Shown here: one piece after another, positions 1 to 10,705 of the stretch
Position numbering within the stretch: position 1 is the first letter of the stretch
How the letters are laid out: every line of letters starts with the position of its first letter
NCBI RefSeq assembly: GCF_007954355.1
Contig: NZ_VOLR01000005.1
Coordinates: 124,001-188,000, forward strand
Length of the DNA stretch: 64,000 bases
Reading direction: 5' to 3'
DNA from: Colwellia hornerae
GTDB lineage: Bacteria; Pseudomonadota; Gammaproteobacteria; Enterobacterales; Alteromonadaceae
The notes under the pieces: generated by a model
Told to the model about the DNA's origin: nothing
The model's database searches: none
The model's input: the letters and a program-made list of their open reading frames with translations, nothing else
Translations under genes and position numbers: made by a program

Positions 1-838
1 CTAAGCCAGCAATGATAGCTAACCCGCCGACGATTAAATTAGTATTAACCGTTTCATTGTTTAATACTAATCCCAGTGAAATCGCAATCACTGGGGTGAT
101 CATAGTGATCAATGCTACCGTACTCGCTTTCAGGCGTTGTAACACATAAAAATAAGCAATAAAGCCCACTAAGGAGCCAATAACACCTAAATAAACAACA
201 CTCAGTATTGATTTATTACTCCATAATTCATAAGGAATATTGCCATCGAAAATAAACCAAACCAAAGTAAATAAAGGGATACTAAATAATAATGAACCAA
301 CGGTTGTCGCCATAGGGTTTATCGCAACGTCAACACTTTTAACCAACACACCACTGAAACTAAAAAATGAAACAGCGATCAATACCGCGACAATGCCAAT
401 ATATGCATCATCTTTAAGCGATATTTTATCAAAACATACCATAGCTAAACCGCAAATAGCGACAGCCAATGCTATTTTTCTAGCTGGTGAGAATGCAGAC
501 TCAGCCAAAATGCGTTTACTTAACACCCCAGATAAAATAGGTGCCAAGCCGAACATTAACGACATTAGCCCAGAAGATATGTAGCCAGCCGCTAAATAGG
601 CAAATAACATCCCGCCAAAAATACCTATCGCTGAAAAACTATAAAGTTTCAGCGCCTTTTTATGCCAAGGCAATTCAATACGAAAAGCTTTCAGTATTAA
701 CCAACCAGGAACAACCGCAATAAGCATCCGCAACAATACCGCCAAGGTCGGATGAATAGTTTCACTGCTCCACACTATCGCTAGTGGTGTTGTTGACCAG
801 ATAAGAATAACGGCAAAGTAAGCAATGGGGACTGACAT
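1..838 (-). CDS. DMT (EamA) family transporter, 3' end cut by window edge
   Basis: The reading frame starts at an ATG (complement of 836-838) and stays open to base 1, giving 279 codons without a stop, so the C-terminus lies outside the window. The product begins MSVPIAYFAVILIWSTTPLA and is almost entirely hydrophobic helices, with the internal duplication of about 140 residues expected of two EamA domains. The second half contains the typical S-x-x-x-x-PV-x-A segment (ALITMITPVIAISLGL). The family exports or imports small metabolites such as amino acids across the inner membrane; the substrate cannot be told. It is divergent from the methyltransferase gene at 1044, with a shared upstream region of about 200 bp. 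Confidence 0.88.
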   Translation of the reverse strand, partial: MSVPIAYFAVILIWSTTPLAIVWSSETIHPTLAVLLRMLIAVVPGWLILKAFRIELPWHKKALKLYSFSAIGIFGGMLFAYLAAGYISSGLMSLMFGLAPILSGVLSKRILAESAFSPARKIALAVAICGLAMVCFDKISLKDDAYIGIVAVLIAVSFFSFSGVLVKSVDVAINPMATTVGSLLFSIPLFTLVWFIFDGNIPYELWSNKSILSVVYLGVIGSLVGFIAYFYVLQRLKASTVALITMITPVIAISLGLVLNNETVNTNLIVGGLAIIAGL

Positions 839-1043
839 TTTATAAATCCTTTATCGGTGCTATATTGAAAATTGAAGCCGAAGAAAACCAAATGAAAATA
901 ACGAGTATACAAATAAATAATGGCGATATTATCTAACTACGTCAATAATACCTAAAAATAAATTTATCGGTTTAGTGTGATTAGTAACCACTAATATCTG
1001 CTAGAGTACGCCTCAATAAAGATTTTTAAGCTTAAGGTAAATC

Positions 1044-1496
1044 ATGGTGTTAAAAGTAATACCCGTCGTGCAAGTATTAATTGCCATGTTATTAATGATA
1101 ACCTTCAATAAAATATCACCTGAGCTCACCTTGAGTTGGCCGGCTCATCTACCAGTTGCCCTAGCACTGTTATTTATCGCGATAGTGGCAGGAATTAGCG
1201 CCATAGTTAGTTTTAGAAATCACAAAACAACGGTCAATCCAACAACACCAGAATCTAGTTCAACCGTGGTAAGTTCAGGCATATATTCTTTTTCCAGAAA
1301 TCCAATGTATTTAGCCATGCTTATTTCACTAATATCGCTCGCTTATTACTTACAACATTTAGCGTCTTTACCTATTATCTTAATATTTATTGGCTATATG
1401 ACTCGTTTTCAAATAATTCCTGAAGAAAGAATGTTAACGAAAATATTTGGCCAACAATACCGAGATTATCAAGTAAAAGTAAGGCGTTGGTTATAG
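1044..1496 (+). CDS. Isoprenylcysteine carboxyl methyltransferase (ICMT)-like membrane methyltransferase
   Basis: The 150-residue protein has about four hydrophobic helices and the C-terminal signature of the ICMT/PEMT-like fold: GIYSFSRNPMYLA near residue 78 followed by EERMLTKIFGQQYRDY near the end. In this fold the RNPMY and E-E...F-G-x-x-Y-x-x-Y elements form the SAM-binding and catalytic region. Bacterial members are usually annotated as isoprenylcysteine carboxylmethyltransferase family proteins, although bacteria generally lack prenylated CAAX substrates, so the true substrate is unknown. AAGG at 1034-1037 lies 6 nt before the ATG and supports the start. A strong terminator follows directly. 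Confidence 0.82.
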   Translation: MVLKVIPVVQVLIAMLLMITFNKISPELTLSWPAHLPVALALLFIAIVAGISAIVSFRNHKTTVNPTTPESSSTVVSSGIYSFSRNPMYLAMLISLISLAYYLQHLASLPIILIFIGYMTRFQIIPEERMLTKIFGQQYRDYQVKVRRWL

Positions 1497-1507
1497 GCAA
1501 TCTCACT

Positions 1508-1545
1508 AATACGTTAAAGCCCCAAAATTGGGGCTTTAACGTATT
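1508..1545. terminator. Bidirectional rho-independent terminator
   Basis: Perfect 18-bp inverted repeat (AATACGTTAAAGCCCCAA and its complement) around a 2-nt AA loop, between the convergent genes ending at 1496 (+) and 1608 (-). The A/T ends of the stem give short U-tracts in both directions. Confidence 0.85.
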
Positions 1546-1607
1546 ATCTTGATAGCTTCACTAAGCCTAAATAGCATTTTCAAAGCTATGATGGACAAGA
1601 CTTTTAC

Positions 1608-2177
1608 TTAAGCTTTTTTCAAATACGCTGAAACTAAAACAATACGCGTACCATTAACTTTTCCTTCAATGTGCTCAGGGTTATCAGTTAAGGTAATGCC
1701 ACGCACCATAGTGCCCTGCTTAGCCGTAAAGTTAGCGCCTTTAACTTTTAAATCTTTAATCAAGGTCACATCATCGCCATCTTGTAAATCAGTACCATTA
1801 CTGTCTTTTGTTGGCCCTTCTCGCTCAGCAGCGGCAATACCTTGCTCAGCCCAAGTTTTAACATCATCTTCCATGTAAATCATTTCTAGAGCGTCTTGTG
1901 CCCAACTTTCTGCTGACAGTTTATGAAGTAAGCGATACGACATAACTTGTACGGCGGGCTCTTGATTCCACATACTGTCGTTCAAACAGCGCCAGTGATT
2001 AACATCGATTGCGCTGTCACCATTAATTTGTCCGGTGCACGTAGCACAAAGATATACACACTGCTGAGCACTTAAGTCGCTGGTTGGTGGCACAGGAAAT
2101 ACCGCTAAATTTTCAGTTGACGTACATAATTCACAGCTAGTATTACTGCGTGCTTTTAAGGCATTTTCGGTAGGCAT
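1608..2177 (-). CDS. phnA: PhnA/YjdM family zinc-ribbon protein
   Basis: The 189-residue protein has the conserved C-terminal PhnA domain (DGDDVTLIKDLKVKG, then the HIEGKVNGTRIVLVSAYLKK region). The N-terminal half carries two Cys pairs, CELC (15-18) and CATC (45-48), a likely zinc ribbon. E. coli PhnA (YjdM) is about 111 residues; this longer version has a central helical insert. Despite the name, YjdM is not needed for phosphonate use, so the function is unclear. It starts at ATG 2177. It could be co-transcribed with sstT upstream, but a 250-bp gap with hairpins separates them. Confidence 0.85.
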   Translation of the reverse strand: MPTENALKARSNTSCELCTSTENLAVFPVPPTSDLSAQQCVYLCATCTGQINGDSAIDVNHWRCLNDSMWNQEPAVQVMSYRLLHKLSAESWAQDALEMIYMEDDVKTWAEQGIAAAEREGPTKDSNGTDLQDGDDVTLIKDLKVKGANFTAKQGTMVRGITLTDNPEHIEGKVNGTRIVLVSAYLKKA

Positions 2178-2325
2178 AATATTAATTCACTAATTTTTGA
2201 AGAAGATTTTTGGCTATTATGCTCCTAATTCAGTGATTTAAAAAGTGCTGATTAAAAACGGGGAATAATTGACCTGAGCCATTATTTAAAGGTAGCGCTT
2301 TACTTTGGCTAAATCGTGGCAGTAT

Positions 2326-2383
2326 GGCTTTGTTGTTGAACACTAAAATTGCAACAAAGCCGTCACCCTGAATTAACTTCAGG
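2326..2383. other. Two intergenic hairpins between sstT and phnA
   Basis: GGCTTTGTTG (2326-2335) pairs with CAACAAAGCC (2352-2361), and CCTGAA (2367-2372) pairs with TTCAGG (2378-2383). Neither has a clear U-tract on the minus strand, so their role (terminator of sstT, mRNA stability or nothing) is open. The rest of the 254-bp gap 2178-2431 shows no gene. Confidence 0.4.
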
Positions 2384-2431
2384 AGCGATAGCCAAACCAC
2401 ATTTTGATTTGGCTTTAATCAGGGACTTTAT

Positions 2432-3670
2432 TTATTCGAGGTTTTTAGTGATGTGATGCGAAGCCGCTGCCGTGAAAATAACATCGGTAGAGCTATTTAA
2501 GGCTGTTTCAGCAGAGTCTTGGATAACACCAATAATAAAGCCTATCGCGACCACTTGCATAGCAATGTCACTATCGATACCAAACAAACCACAGGCCAAT
2601 GGAATAAGTAACAACGAACCACCCGCAACGCCAGAAGCACCACAAGCGGATACTGCGGCGATAACACTCAATAAAATAGCGGTTGCAAAGTCGACTTCAA
2701 TATTTAAAGTATTGGCCGCAGCCAGCGTTAATACTGTAATAGTGATCGCCGCACCAGCCATATTAATCGTAGCGCCTAAAGGAATAGAAACCGAATAGGT
2801 ATCTTCATGTAAATCAAGTTTTTCACACAGTTCCATATTAACAGGGATATTTGCTGCAGAGCTACGCGTAAAGAAAGCGGTGATACCCGATTCTTTTAAG
2901 CAAGTAAGTACTAACGGATATGGATTTTTACGCATAATAAAATAAACGATCAGTGGGTTAACCACCAAGGCAATAATAACCATAGAGCCTAAAAGTAACA
3001 GCACTAAGTGTCTAAATTCACCTAAGGTATCAAAGCCTGTGGTCGCAACAGTATTCGCCACTAGCCCCATAATACCTAATGGTGCGAAACGGATAACTAA
3101 CTTAACGACACTTGAAACAGCTTCGGCTAAATCATGAACCATCACTTTTGTTGACTCACTGCCTTTTTTCAACGCAAAACCTAAACCTAAGCCCCACGCT
3201 AAAATACCAATAAAGTTTCCGGTAACGACCGCATTGAAAGGATTATCAACAATTTTAAACGCTAAGGTTGATAATACTTCACCTAGTCCTTGTGGCGGAT
3301 TAGCACTTGCGCCAATAATATCTAATGTTAATTGCACCGGGAAGGCAAAGCTAAGGGCTACAGCAACCAGTGCAGCACTTATTGTACCGAGTAAATAAAG
3401 CCCGACAATCGGTTTTAAATTAGCATCGCTATTAGGTTTTTGGTTGGCAATAGATGAAGCGACTAAAACTAACACCAAAATAGGGGCAACCGCTTTTAGT
3501 GCACTGACAAATAAACTGCCGAGTATTGAAAATGACTTGGCAACTTCAGGTAAAACAAGCGCTAAAACAATACCAACAACAAGTGCAATAATGATTTGAT
3601 TGACGATGTTAATAGTTTTTAGCTTACCAAAAAGTGATGTTTTTTCTACAGAGGTATTTTGTGTTGTCAT
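2432..3670 (-). CDS. sstT: Serine/threonine:Na+ symporter SstT
   Basis: The product is a dicarboxylate/amino acid:cation symporter (DAACS) family protein that imports serine and threonine with sodium. Typical SstT features are the N-terminal [17 protein letters not shown] helix, the re-entrant loop with [12 protein letters not shown] and the second hairpin region [14 protein letters not shown]. The frame could begin at a GTG at 3730, but the family start aligns with MTTQ at 3670, so that ATG was chosen (412 aa; E. coli SstT is 414). The 20 extra residues of the longer form (GTG start) look like translated 5' leader. It is monocistronic or loosely linked to phnA. Confidence 0.93.
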   Translation of the reverse strand: MTTQNTSVEKTSLFGKLKTINIVNQIIIALVVGIVLALVLPEVAKSFSILGSLFVSALKAVAPILVLVLVASSIANQKPNSDANLKPIVGLYLLGTISAALVAVALSFAFPVQLTLDIIGASANPPQGLGEVLSTLAFKIVDNPFNAVVTGNFIGILAWGLGLGFALKKGSESTKVMVHDLAEAVSSVVKLVIRFAPLGIMGLVANTVATTGFDTLGEFRHLVLLLLGSMVIIALVVNPLIVYFIMRKNPYPLVLTCLKESGITAFFTRSSAANIPVNMELCEKLDLHEDTYSVSIPLGATINMAGAAITITVLTLAAANTLNIEVDFATAILLSVIAAVSACGASGVAGGSLLLIPLACGLFGIDSDIAMQVVAIGFIIGVIQDSAETALNSSTDVIFTAAASHHITKNLE

Positions 3671-3772
3671 AGTTTGTCTTATTTTAGTTATTGTTATTAA
3701 GATAACGTATCGATGAAAGATTTTTACCACTTATGCACCAACACTGTCTAGTTTATTCGTTACACACTACCT

Positions 3773-5161
3773 TTAAAGAGGCAGTTGACCATGCCATGAT
3801 AGTGTAAATACTGAGTCACTTTTAGCGGCTCCACTGCTGTTCTCGGCTAGATAGGACTGACAAACAAACTGTCCGACTACCGCAACCAACTCATTATCAT
3901 AAAAGAGAAAAGGTAACCTTTTTCTCTGCCATGTTGGGATAGCAAGCTCTTGTAAGACCTTTTTTAATGGTCTTGAGTGCTGTCGATATTGTGGCAAACA
4001 TCTTGGGTTTTCGTGAGAAAAACAAATCGTCACTTTTTGATGCTCTGCCGGTTTTTTTATCACCGACTGCCAATCACTGTTTTCTTGTGCTTGCGCTGAT
4101 AAATTCGAAAAGCTTAACCAACCTAATAGATCAGGAAGAGAAACATTTAACGGTTTATCATCAGCTAACCGCGCTAGTGCAACCCTTTGTTGCCAAAGCG
4201 ACAGGTCATGATAGATACTAGTTAGATGCAACTCACCTTTATAACGTCTAATGCAACACTCGGCTAATTGCACAACCGGCGACTTATCCGCTTGTGCATT
4301 TAGCTGCTGACATATTTGCATTAACTGCTGTTGGCTTGGCATTAAAAAGCCATGGCAAGATAAAAAATAGCGCAATAGATTTTTAAGACGTGCTTGGCTG
4401 AGCTTGTTTAAATCAACAACGCTAAGCTTATTAGGTGAGGACTGGCAAGCCATTAAATCTTGCTGCGCTAATTCATCCAGTAATTGTTGTGCTTCAACAC
4501 AATGTTCAGCACTGCGAGCAATCGTCTTGTTGATACTAGGCCAACGTTGATTTAATGTAGGTAAAACTTGATGGCGAAGAAAGTTTCTATCAAAACGCTC
4601 ATCAGTGTTCGACTCATCTTCTATCCAAACTAAGCCGTGCTCTTTTGCATAGCCTTCAATCTCTGCTCGTGAAACAGTTAATAAGGGTCTAACCAATAAT
4701 TGCTGCCCCAAGGTCATCTCACTTTGCATTGCTGACAACCCTTTCAAACCAGCGCCTCTTTTTAGGGCGAGTAGAAAAGTTTCCGCTTGATCGTCACTAT
4801 GATGGCCAGTAACAATTAAATCACCTGATTTGGATACGGTTTGTAATGCTTGATAGCGGGCATCGCGGGCAAGCGCTTCTAAGCTTTTTTGAGCAACGGC
4901 TTGCACGTTTACTGCAATAATATCTAACGGCAGGCCAAATAGCTGGCATTGTGTTTTAGCAAAGGTTTGCCATTTAACGGCATTAACACTTAAACCATGA
5001 TTAACATGACAAACACGAATTTCGCTATTAATAGCCTGTTGTGTTTTTAAAGCACCAAGGCAATGTAACAGCACTTGAGAGTCGATACCGCCACTGTAGG
5101 CAATAAGCAGTGATTTTTGAGGATGGCTGGAAAAAAAATCTATTAAGGTCTGTTTAATCAT
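3773..5161 (-). CDS. tilS: tRNA(Ile)-lysidine synthase
   Basis: TilS uses ATP and lysine to modify C34 of the CAU-anticodon tRNA(Ile) so that it reads AUA codons; it is essential in most bacteria. The PP-loop ATPase motif SGGIDS is at residues 23-28, followed by the HVNHGLS and TGHHSDDQAETFLL segments of the N-terminal catalytic domain. The C-terminal TilS domain contains RPLKKVLQELAIP and WQRKRLPF. Length 462 versus 432 in E. coli. It is the last gene of the minus-strand block, 133 bp after accA and beyond a terminator-like hairpin, so it may have its own promoter. Confidence 0.95.
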   Translation of the reverse strand: MIKQTLIDFFSSHPQKSLLIAYSGGIDSQVLLHCLGALKTQQAINSEIRVCHVNHGLSVNAVKWQTFAKTQCQLFGLPLDIIAVNVQAVAQKSLEALARDARYQALQTVSKSGDLIVTGHHSDDQAETFLLALKRGAGLKGLSAMQSEMTLGQQLLVRPLLTVSRAEIEGYAKEHGLVWIEDESNTDERFDRNFLRHQVLPTLNQRWPSINKTIARSAEHCVEAQQLLDELAQQDLMACQSSPNKLSVVDLNKLSQARLKNLLRYFLSCHGFLMPSQQQLMQICQQLNAQADKSPVVQLAECCIRRYKGELHLTSIYHDLSLWQQRVALARLADDKPLNVSLPDLLGWLSFSNLSAQAQENSDWQSVIKKPAEHQKVTICFSHENPRCLPQYRQHSRPLKKVLQELAIPTWQRKRLPFLFYDNELVAVVGQFVCQSYLAENSSGAAKSDSVFTLSWHGQLPL

Positions 5162-5190
5162 AGAATACTTGGTTAATTGACACTAAAAAC

Positions 5191-5241
5191 AAAAAAACTG
5201 TAGCCTTAACTTAGCGATATAATCAGTAAGGTAACGCTACA
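5191..5241 (-). terminator. Terminator-like hairpin after accA
   Basis: On the minus strand TGTAG and CTTA pair with TAAG and CTACA across a loop of about 20 nt, and the stem is followed by G then seven T residues. The long loop weakens the call. It lies between accA and tilS. Confidence 0.5.
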
Positions 5242-5294
5242 ACTTCATCAGCAAAGTATTCAATATTACTTTGCTCGTGCCGATTTATAACAAC

Positions 5295-6251
5295 TTAACA
5301 ATAACCGAAAGACATTAATCTGTCATAACGTTTTTCAATTAATTCTTCTTTTGACAAGCCTGCTAGTTCGGCAAGATTTGATTTTAATTCTTGCTTTAGG
5401 TTAGCCGCCATAATATCCATATCACGATGTGCACCACCTAATGGCTCTTCAACAATATTATCGATAAGTTCTAATTCTTTAATACGCGTAGCGGTAATAC
5501 CCATAGCGGCAGCGGCAGTAGGTGCCTTTTCAGCAGTTTTCCACAAGATTGATGCACAACCTTCAGGAGATATTACCGAGTAAGTAGAATATTTCAGCAT
5601 ATTAACACGGTCACCAACACCAATCGCTAATGCACCACCAGACCCCCCCTCACCAATAACAGTACAAACAATCGGTACGGTTAAGCGAGACATTACTTTT
5701 AAGTTCATCGCTATCGCTTCACTTTGGCCACGCTCTTCTGCACCTATACCCGGGTAGGCACCAGGAGTGTCAATAAAGGTGATAATAGGCATATTAAAAC
5801 GTTCAGCCATTTGCATTAAACGTAAGGCCTTACGGTAACCTTCAGGGCGAGGCATGCCAAAATTACGTTTAACTTTTTCAGCTGTTGAACGCCCTTTTTG
5901 ATGACCAATAATCATCACAGGTTTGCCATCTAAACGCGCAGTACCACCAACAATGGCTCTATCATCTGCATAGTGTCTATCACCAGCAAGCTCATCGAAT
6001 TCAGTAAAAATGCGTGGTATATAATCAAGCGTATAAGGACGCTGTGGATGACGTGCCACACGAGCGGTTTGCCAAGGGTCAAGATTTGCAAAAATCTTTT
6101 TCGTTAACTCCGCGTTTTTCCCACGTAATTGCGTGATTTGCTCTTCAAGGTCAAGATCTAATTCTTGACCGTTATTGACCAATTCTAGCTCTTCAATTTT
6201 GGCATCAAGCTCAGCAATAGGCTGCTCGAAATCTAAAAAATTTAATGACAT
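5295..6251 (-). CDS. accA: Acetyl-CoA carboxylase carboxyltransferase subunit alpha
   Basis: AccA and AccD form the carboxyltransferase that moves CO2 from carboxybiotin to acetyl-CoA, the committed step of fatty-acid synthesis. The 318-residue product (E. coli 319) is recognisable throughout: [18 protein letters not shown] at the N-terminus, [20 protein letters not shown], and the carboxyltransferase core [20 protein letters not shown] with [15 protein letters not shown] forming the oxyanion and CoA-binding loops. It follows dnaE with a 171-bp gap, as in many Gammaproteobacteria (rnhB-dnaE-accA). Confidence 0.97.
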   Translation of the reverse strand: MSLNFLDFEQPIAELDAKIEELELVNNGQELDLDLEEQITQLRGKNAELTKKIFANLDPWQTARVARHPQRPYTLDYIPRIFTEFDELAGDRHYADDRAIVGGTARLDGKPVMIIGHQKGRSTAEKVKRNFGMPRPEGYRKALRLMQMAERFNMPIITFIDTPGAYPGIGAEERGQSEAIAMNLKVMSRLTVPIVCTVIGEGGSGGALAIGVGDRVNMLKYSTYSVISPEGCASILWKTAEKAPTAAAAMGITATRIKELELIDNIVEEPLGGAHRDMDIMAANLKQELKSNLAELAGLSKEELIEKRYDRLMSFGYC

Positions 6252-6422
6252 ATGATTATTCTTACCTATGTTCTATGCCGTTTTATCAACAACAGCATGA
6301 TTGTTCAAATAGAGTACTTAATAATGTCAATTTGACTATTAAGTTGCTAACAACGCCATAATCGACCTTGTTATAAATTATTTATAATGGTTAACAATAA
6401 GTGACCATTAATGCGCCCTTAA

Positions 6423-9400
6423 TTATTTAAACCTTAAAGTAACGTCGCCATCACCTAATAAGGTTTTTAATTCATGTAATAAAGGGTCTGCAGGCGTAAC
6501 GCGCCATTGTACGCCTAATTCTAGCATAGCTTTTGCTTCATCTCTTTGATAAAACAACCGAACAGGACACGTACCGTCCTTATAAGGTGTTAATACCTCG
6601 GTAAATTTGTCAATAAAACCTGCACCTGCCTTGTTTTTATTGACATTGATATCTACTGAAGAGACATAGTTTTCACGAGCATCACCAACGGTCATGATAT
6701 CTCGAGCGGTCATTGTAATGCCTCCGGAGTATTCATCAAAGCTGACCTGTCCACTACAGACCAAAATAGCGTCACTTACCAGTAATTCAGCGAAATTATC
6801 ATAGTCATCGGGAAAGAGTCTAATGTCCATGCGAGCACTTTTATCGTCAAGCGTGACTAACGCCCATCGCCTGCCGCGCTTATTGACCATAACTCTAACG
6901 CCTAACACCAAACCAACCGCAACAGTGGTTTTGTCTTTACTGGTCGGTTGCAGACTAACTAAGCGTCCAGTCGCATAATGCTTGATTTCACTTAAGAAGC
7001 GATTAATCGGATGACCCGTTAAATATAAGCCAAGGGTTTCTTTTTCACCATTGAGCCAAACTTCTTCTGCCCACATTGGCACATCTTTAAAGGCTTGTCG
7101 CGGCTCTGCTGACGCGTCATTAATTAAACCAAATAAATCATTCTGACCAACAGCTTGTGCTTTTGCATATTGATCTGCCGCCTTGATTGCTTCAGGTAAT
7201 GTTTCAAATAAAACAGCGCGATGCGGTACTTCTTTACCATTAATAATTTTTTTAGGCCCTAAACTGTCCATGGCGCCAGCTTTAACCAATTTTTCTAAAA
7301 CACGTTTATTAATTTTTTTCAGATCGAGTCGTGCACAAAAATCAAAAAGGTCAGTAAATTCGCCACCAGCTTCACGAGCAGCAATAATCGCTTCAATCGG
7401 ACCTTCACCGACACCTTTTACTGCGCCAATACCGTAAACTATCTGATCTTGCTCGTTGACGGTAAATTTATATTGGCCGGCATTAACATCAGGAGGTAGG
7501 AGATCTATACCCATATTGCCACATTCATCAACTAGGGTAACAATTTTGTCGGTGTTATCGATGTCAGCTGACATTACCGCCGCCATAAATGGCGCAGGGT
7601 AATGTGTTTTCATCCATAAGGTTTGATAAGAAACTAGCGCATAAGCCGCTGAATGCGATTTGTTAAAACCGTAGCCAGCAAATTTTTCCACCAGATCAAA
7701 GATCTTCATCGCAAGCTCGCCGTCAACACCACGGTTGATCGCGCCTTGTTCAAAACCATCGCGTTGCTTGGCCATTTCCTCAGGTTTTTTCTTACCCATA
7801 GCTCGACGCAGCATATCGGCGCCACCAAGTGAGTACCCCGCCAAGACTTGCGCGATTTGCATAACCTGTTCTTGATATAAAATAATACCGTAAGTGGGTT
7901 CAAGAATAGGCTTTAAGTCAATATGTTGCCAGGTAGCATCCGGATAGCTAACTTCTTCACGGCCGTGCTTACGTTCAATAAAGTTATCAACCATGCCAGA
8001 CTGCAACGGTCCGGGTCGAAAGAGTGCTACCAGAGCGATAATATCTTCAAAGCAATCAGGTTTTAATTTGGCAATAAGTGATTTCATACCACTAGACTCA
8101 AGCTGAAAAACTGCTGTTGTCTCAGATCGTAATAATACTTTAAAGCTGGCCGGGTCTTCTAAATGAATACGGGTAATATCAATAGGCGCTTTGCCTTGCT
8201 TTAACAATTTCACATCAGCCATTTCAATGGCCCATTGCAAAATGGTTAACGTGCGTAGTCCCAAAAAATCGAACTTAACTAAACCGGCATCTTCGACATC
8301 ATTTTTATCGAACTGAGTAACCGGATTCTTACCTTCTTCATCGCAGTAGAGCGGCGCAAAATCGGTGATTGTTGTTGGCGAAATAACCACACCACCGGCA
8401 TGCTTACCAGCATTACGCGTTGTGCCTTCTAAAATACGGCACATATCAATTAAATCTTTGACTTCACTGTCTTGTGCGTAAGCTTCTGGCAACTTAGGCT
8501 CTTCTTCAAATGCCTTGGCTAATGTCATACCTGGTGTTGGTGGTATTAGCTTTGAAATTCGGTCAACAAAACCATAAGGATGACCGAGTACTCGACCAAC
8601 ATCGCGAATAACCGCCTTGGCTGCCATGGTGCCAAAGGTAATAATTTGTGATACTGCATCACGGCCATAAAGTTCAGCCACGTGATCAATAACTTCATCA
8701 CGCCTGTCCATACAGAAATCGATATCAAAATCGGGCATTGAGACACGTTCAGGATTCAAGAAACGTTCGAAGAGCAAATCATATTCGAGGGGATCTAAGT
8801 CGGTAATTTTTTGGGCATAAGCGACCAGAGAGCCGGCACCAGAACCACGACCAGGCCCTACGGGAATATTGTTATCTTTACTCCACTGAATAAATTCCAT
8901 CACGATTAAAAAATAACCGGGAAAGCCCATATTGTTAACCACTTTAAGTTCAATGGCTAAACGTTCGTCATAGGGTTTACGCTTTTCAGCAAAATCTGCT
9001 GCGTCTTTATCAAACAAGGTCTCTAAGCGGTCTTGTAAACCTTCTTCAGACACTTTAACTAAGTAGTCTTCTATCGACAGGCCTTCTGTTGGAAAATCAG
9101 GGAGAACATACTCTCCAAGCCTAACCGTAACATTACAGCGTTTGGCAATTTCAACCGTATTCTCAATCGCTTCAGGGATGTCTGAAAATAATTCACACAT
9201 TTCCTCTTCAGTTCGAAGATACTGCTCTTGAGAATATTTTTTCGGGCGACGTTTATCATTGAGGGTAAAGCCATCATGTATGGCAACACGTATTTCATGG
9301 GCATCAAAACGCTTAGGAGAAATAAACATCACTTCATTAGTCGCTACCACGGGAAGTGAAGCTTTTTCTGCCAACTCGACTGCCAAATGGATGTAGTTTT

Positions 9401-9980
9401 CTTCGTTTTCTCTATTGGTTCTGATCAGTTCAAGGTAAAAGCAATCAGGAAAGTAGGCTTGATAAAAATCGACCATTTTATTGACCAGCTCGAGATTACC
9501 CTTGATCAACGCTTTACCAATATCACCTTCGCGACCAGCCGACAATAAGATCAACCCCGGAGCATAGTCAATTAACCAATCTTTATCGATAACCGCCTTA
9601 CCTTGAACATGGCCTCGAAGATAGGCTTTAGAAATGAGTTCAGTAAGATTTTTATAGCCGACATTATCAGTGGCTAAAACAACAATGCGGGAAAGTTCAT
9701 TCTCTAATTCATCACTTTTAACCCAGAGATCACAACCAATAATAGGCTTTATACCTGCGCCATGAGCGGCATGATAATATTTAACCAAACCACAAAGGTT
9801 TGTTTGATCAGTTAGCGCGATGGCTGGCATTCCTAAAGCTAAGGCTTTAGCGACGATAGGTTTTACTTTATTCAAACCATCGCATAATGAATAGTCACTA
9901 TGCACCCGTAAATGAATAAATTTTGGTGGAGCTTTGACTGACACTAATTCGGGTGTATCAACTAATACTTGCTCTGACAT
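6423..9980 (-). CDS. dnaE: DNA polymerase III subunit alpha
   Basis: DnaE is the replicative polymerase. An N-terminal PHP domain starts at [15 protein letters not shown]. The palm carries [12 protein letters not shown] (first two catalytic aspartates) and [10 protein letters not shown] (third). [10 protein letters not shown], the [13 protein letters not shown] helix-hairpin region and a C-terminal OB fold follow in family order. Length is 1185 aa against 1160 in E. coli. The frame can be read from a GTG at 9986, but the ATG at 9980 was chosen: it overlaps the rnhB stop as TAATG and has AGGTGA 7 nt upstream, indicating translational coupling to rnhB. Confidence 0.97.
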   Translation of the reverse strand: MSEQVLVDTPELVSVKAPPKFIHLRVHSDYSLCDGLNKVKPIVAKALALGMPAIALTDQTNLCGLVKYYHAAHGAGIKPIIGCDLWVKSDELENELSRIVVLATDNVGYKNLTELISKAYLRGHVQGKAVIDKDWLIDYAPGLILLSAGREGDIGKALIKGNLELVNKMVDFYQAYFPDCFYLELIRTNRENEENYIHLAVELAEKASLPVVATNEVMFISPKRFDAHEIRVAIHDGFTLNDKRRPKKYSQEQYLRTEEEMCELFSDIPEAIENTVEIAKRCNVTVRLGEYVLPDFPTEGLSIEDYLVKVSEEGLQDRLETLFDKDAADFAEKRKPYDERLAIELKVVNNMGFPGYFLIVMEFIQWSKDNNIPVGPGRGSGAGSLVAYAQKITDLDPLEYDLLFERFLNPERVSMPDFDIDFCMDRRDEVIDHVAELYGRDAVSQIITFGTMAAKAVIRDVGRVLGHPYGFVDRISKLIPPTPGMTLAKAFEEEPKLPEAYAQDSEVKDLIDMCRILEGTTRNAGKHAGGVVISPTTITDFAPLYCDEEGKNPVTQFDKNDVEDAGLVKFDFLGLRTLTILQWAIEMADVKLLKQGKAPIDITRIHLEDPASFKVLLRSETTAVFQLESSGMKSLIAKLKPDCFEDIIALVALFRPGPLQSGMVDNFIERKHGREEVSYPDATWQHIDLKPILEPTYGIILYQEQVMQIAQVLAGYSLGGADMLRRAMGKKKPEEMAKQRDGFEQGAINRGVDGELAMKIFDLVEKFAGYGFNKSHSAAYALVSYQTLWMKTHYPAPFMAAVMSADIDNTDKIVTLVDECGNMGIDLLPPDVNAGQYKFTVNEQDQIVYGIGAVKGVGEGPIEAIIAAREAGGEFTDLFDFCARLDLKKINKRVLEKLVKAGAMDSLGPKKIINGKEVPHRAVLFETLPEAIKAADQYAKAQAVGQNDLFGLINDASAEPRQAFKDVPMWAEEVWLNGEKETLGLYLTGHPINRFLSEIKHYATGRLVSLQPTSKDKTTVAVGLVLGVRVMVNKRGRRWALVTLDDKSARMDIRLFPDDYDNFAELLVSDAILVCSGQVSFDEYSGGITMTARDIMTVGDARENYVSSVDINVNKNKAGAGFIDKFTEVLTPYKDGTCPVRLFYQRDEAKAMLELGVQWRVTPADPLLHELKTLLGDGDVTLRFK

Positions 9981-10705
9981 TAACACTTCACCTGGGGGGC
10001 TTCTTCTTTAGTTTTTGTCGGTAAAACACCTTGCATAGCAATAACTTGTGCTACTGGCTTAAAGCTTGCTCGGTAGCAATCAAGTACACCGTGCTCTACT
10101 ATTTTTTCTAAATGGGCTTTCGTTGGATAACCTTTGTGTTTAGCAAAGCCATATTCAGGATGTAGCTCATCTAAGGCAAGCATTTCATCATCACGAACAA
10201 CTTTTGCAAGTATTGATGCCGCACTGATTTCGCTAACCCGATCATCACCTTTAACCACTGATTGGCTAGCAATACTACCATCCGCCTGCATAAATACAGG
10301 ACAACGATTACCATCAACTAAAACATAATCGGGTATTACTGATAAATCTTGCACTGCTCGTTGCATCGCTAACATGGTGGCATGGAGAATATTTAAGGTG
10401 TCTATTTCTTCGGGTGTTGCTCGTCCAACAGCCCAAGCAATCGCTTTTTCTTTGATTTCCACCGCAAGGACCTGACGTTTTTTTTCTGATAGCTTTTTTG
10501 AATCCATTAAGCCTTCAATAGGGTTTTCGGGATCAAGAATAACCGCAGCGGTCACGACGTCACCCACCAGAGGTCCGCGTCCAACCTCATCAACTCCCGC
10601 GATACAATAAGCAATAGGGTATTCAAAAGGTGGGAAAATCTTTTTAGGTTTTAGCACTTTTTTACTTTTAGTAATATTCGTTTCGATCGCTGCGTCATTA
10701 CTCAT
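9980..10705 (-). CDS. rnhB: Ribonuclease HII
   Basis: RNase HII removes ribonucleotides and RNA primers from RNA-DNA hybrids. Residues near 36-46 read [13 protein letters not shown], the D-E-G-R-G catalytic signature, and further acidic residues sit in DYVLVDG and SILAKVVRD. The 241-residue product is longer than E. coli RnhB (198), with a lysine-rich N-terminal extension of about 25 residues and a short C-terminal tail. The start ATG overlaps the lpxB stop (ATGA) and its stop overlaps the dnaE start (TAATG), so lpxB-rnhB-dnaE form a coupled unit. Confidence 0.96.
   Translation of the reverse strand: MSNDAAIETNITKSKKVLKPKKIFPPFEYPIAYCIAGVDEVGRGPLVGDVVTAAVILDPENPIEGLMDSKKLSEKKRQVLAVEIKEKAIAWAVGRATPEEIDTLNILHATMLAMQRAVQDLSVIPDYVLVDGNRCPVFMQADGSIASQSVVKGDDRVSEISAASILAKVVRDDEMLALDELHPEYGFAKHKGYPTKAHLEKIVEHGVLDCYRASFKPVAQVIAMQGVLPTKTKEEAPQVKC

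Noticed and set aside
240-584. 114-residue plus-strand frame at the left edge
   Set aside because: Antisense to the DMT transporter, whose minus-strand frame is open over all 838 bases.
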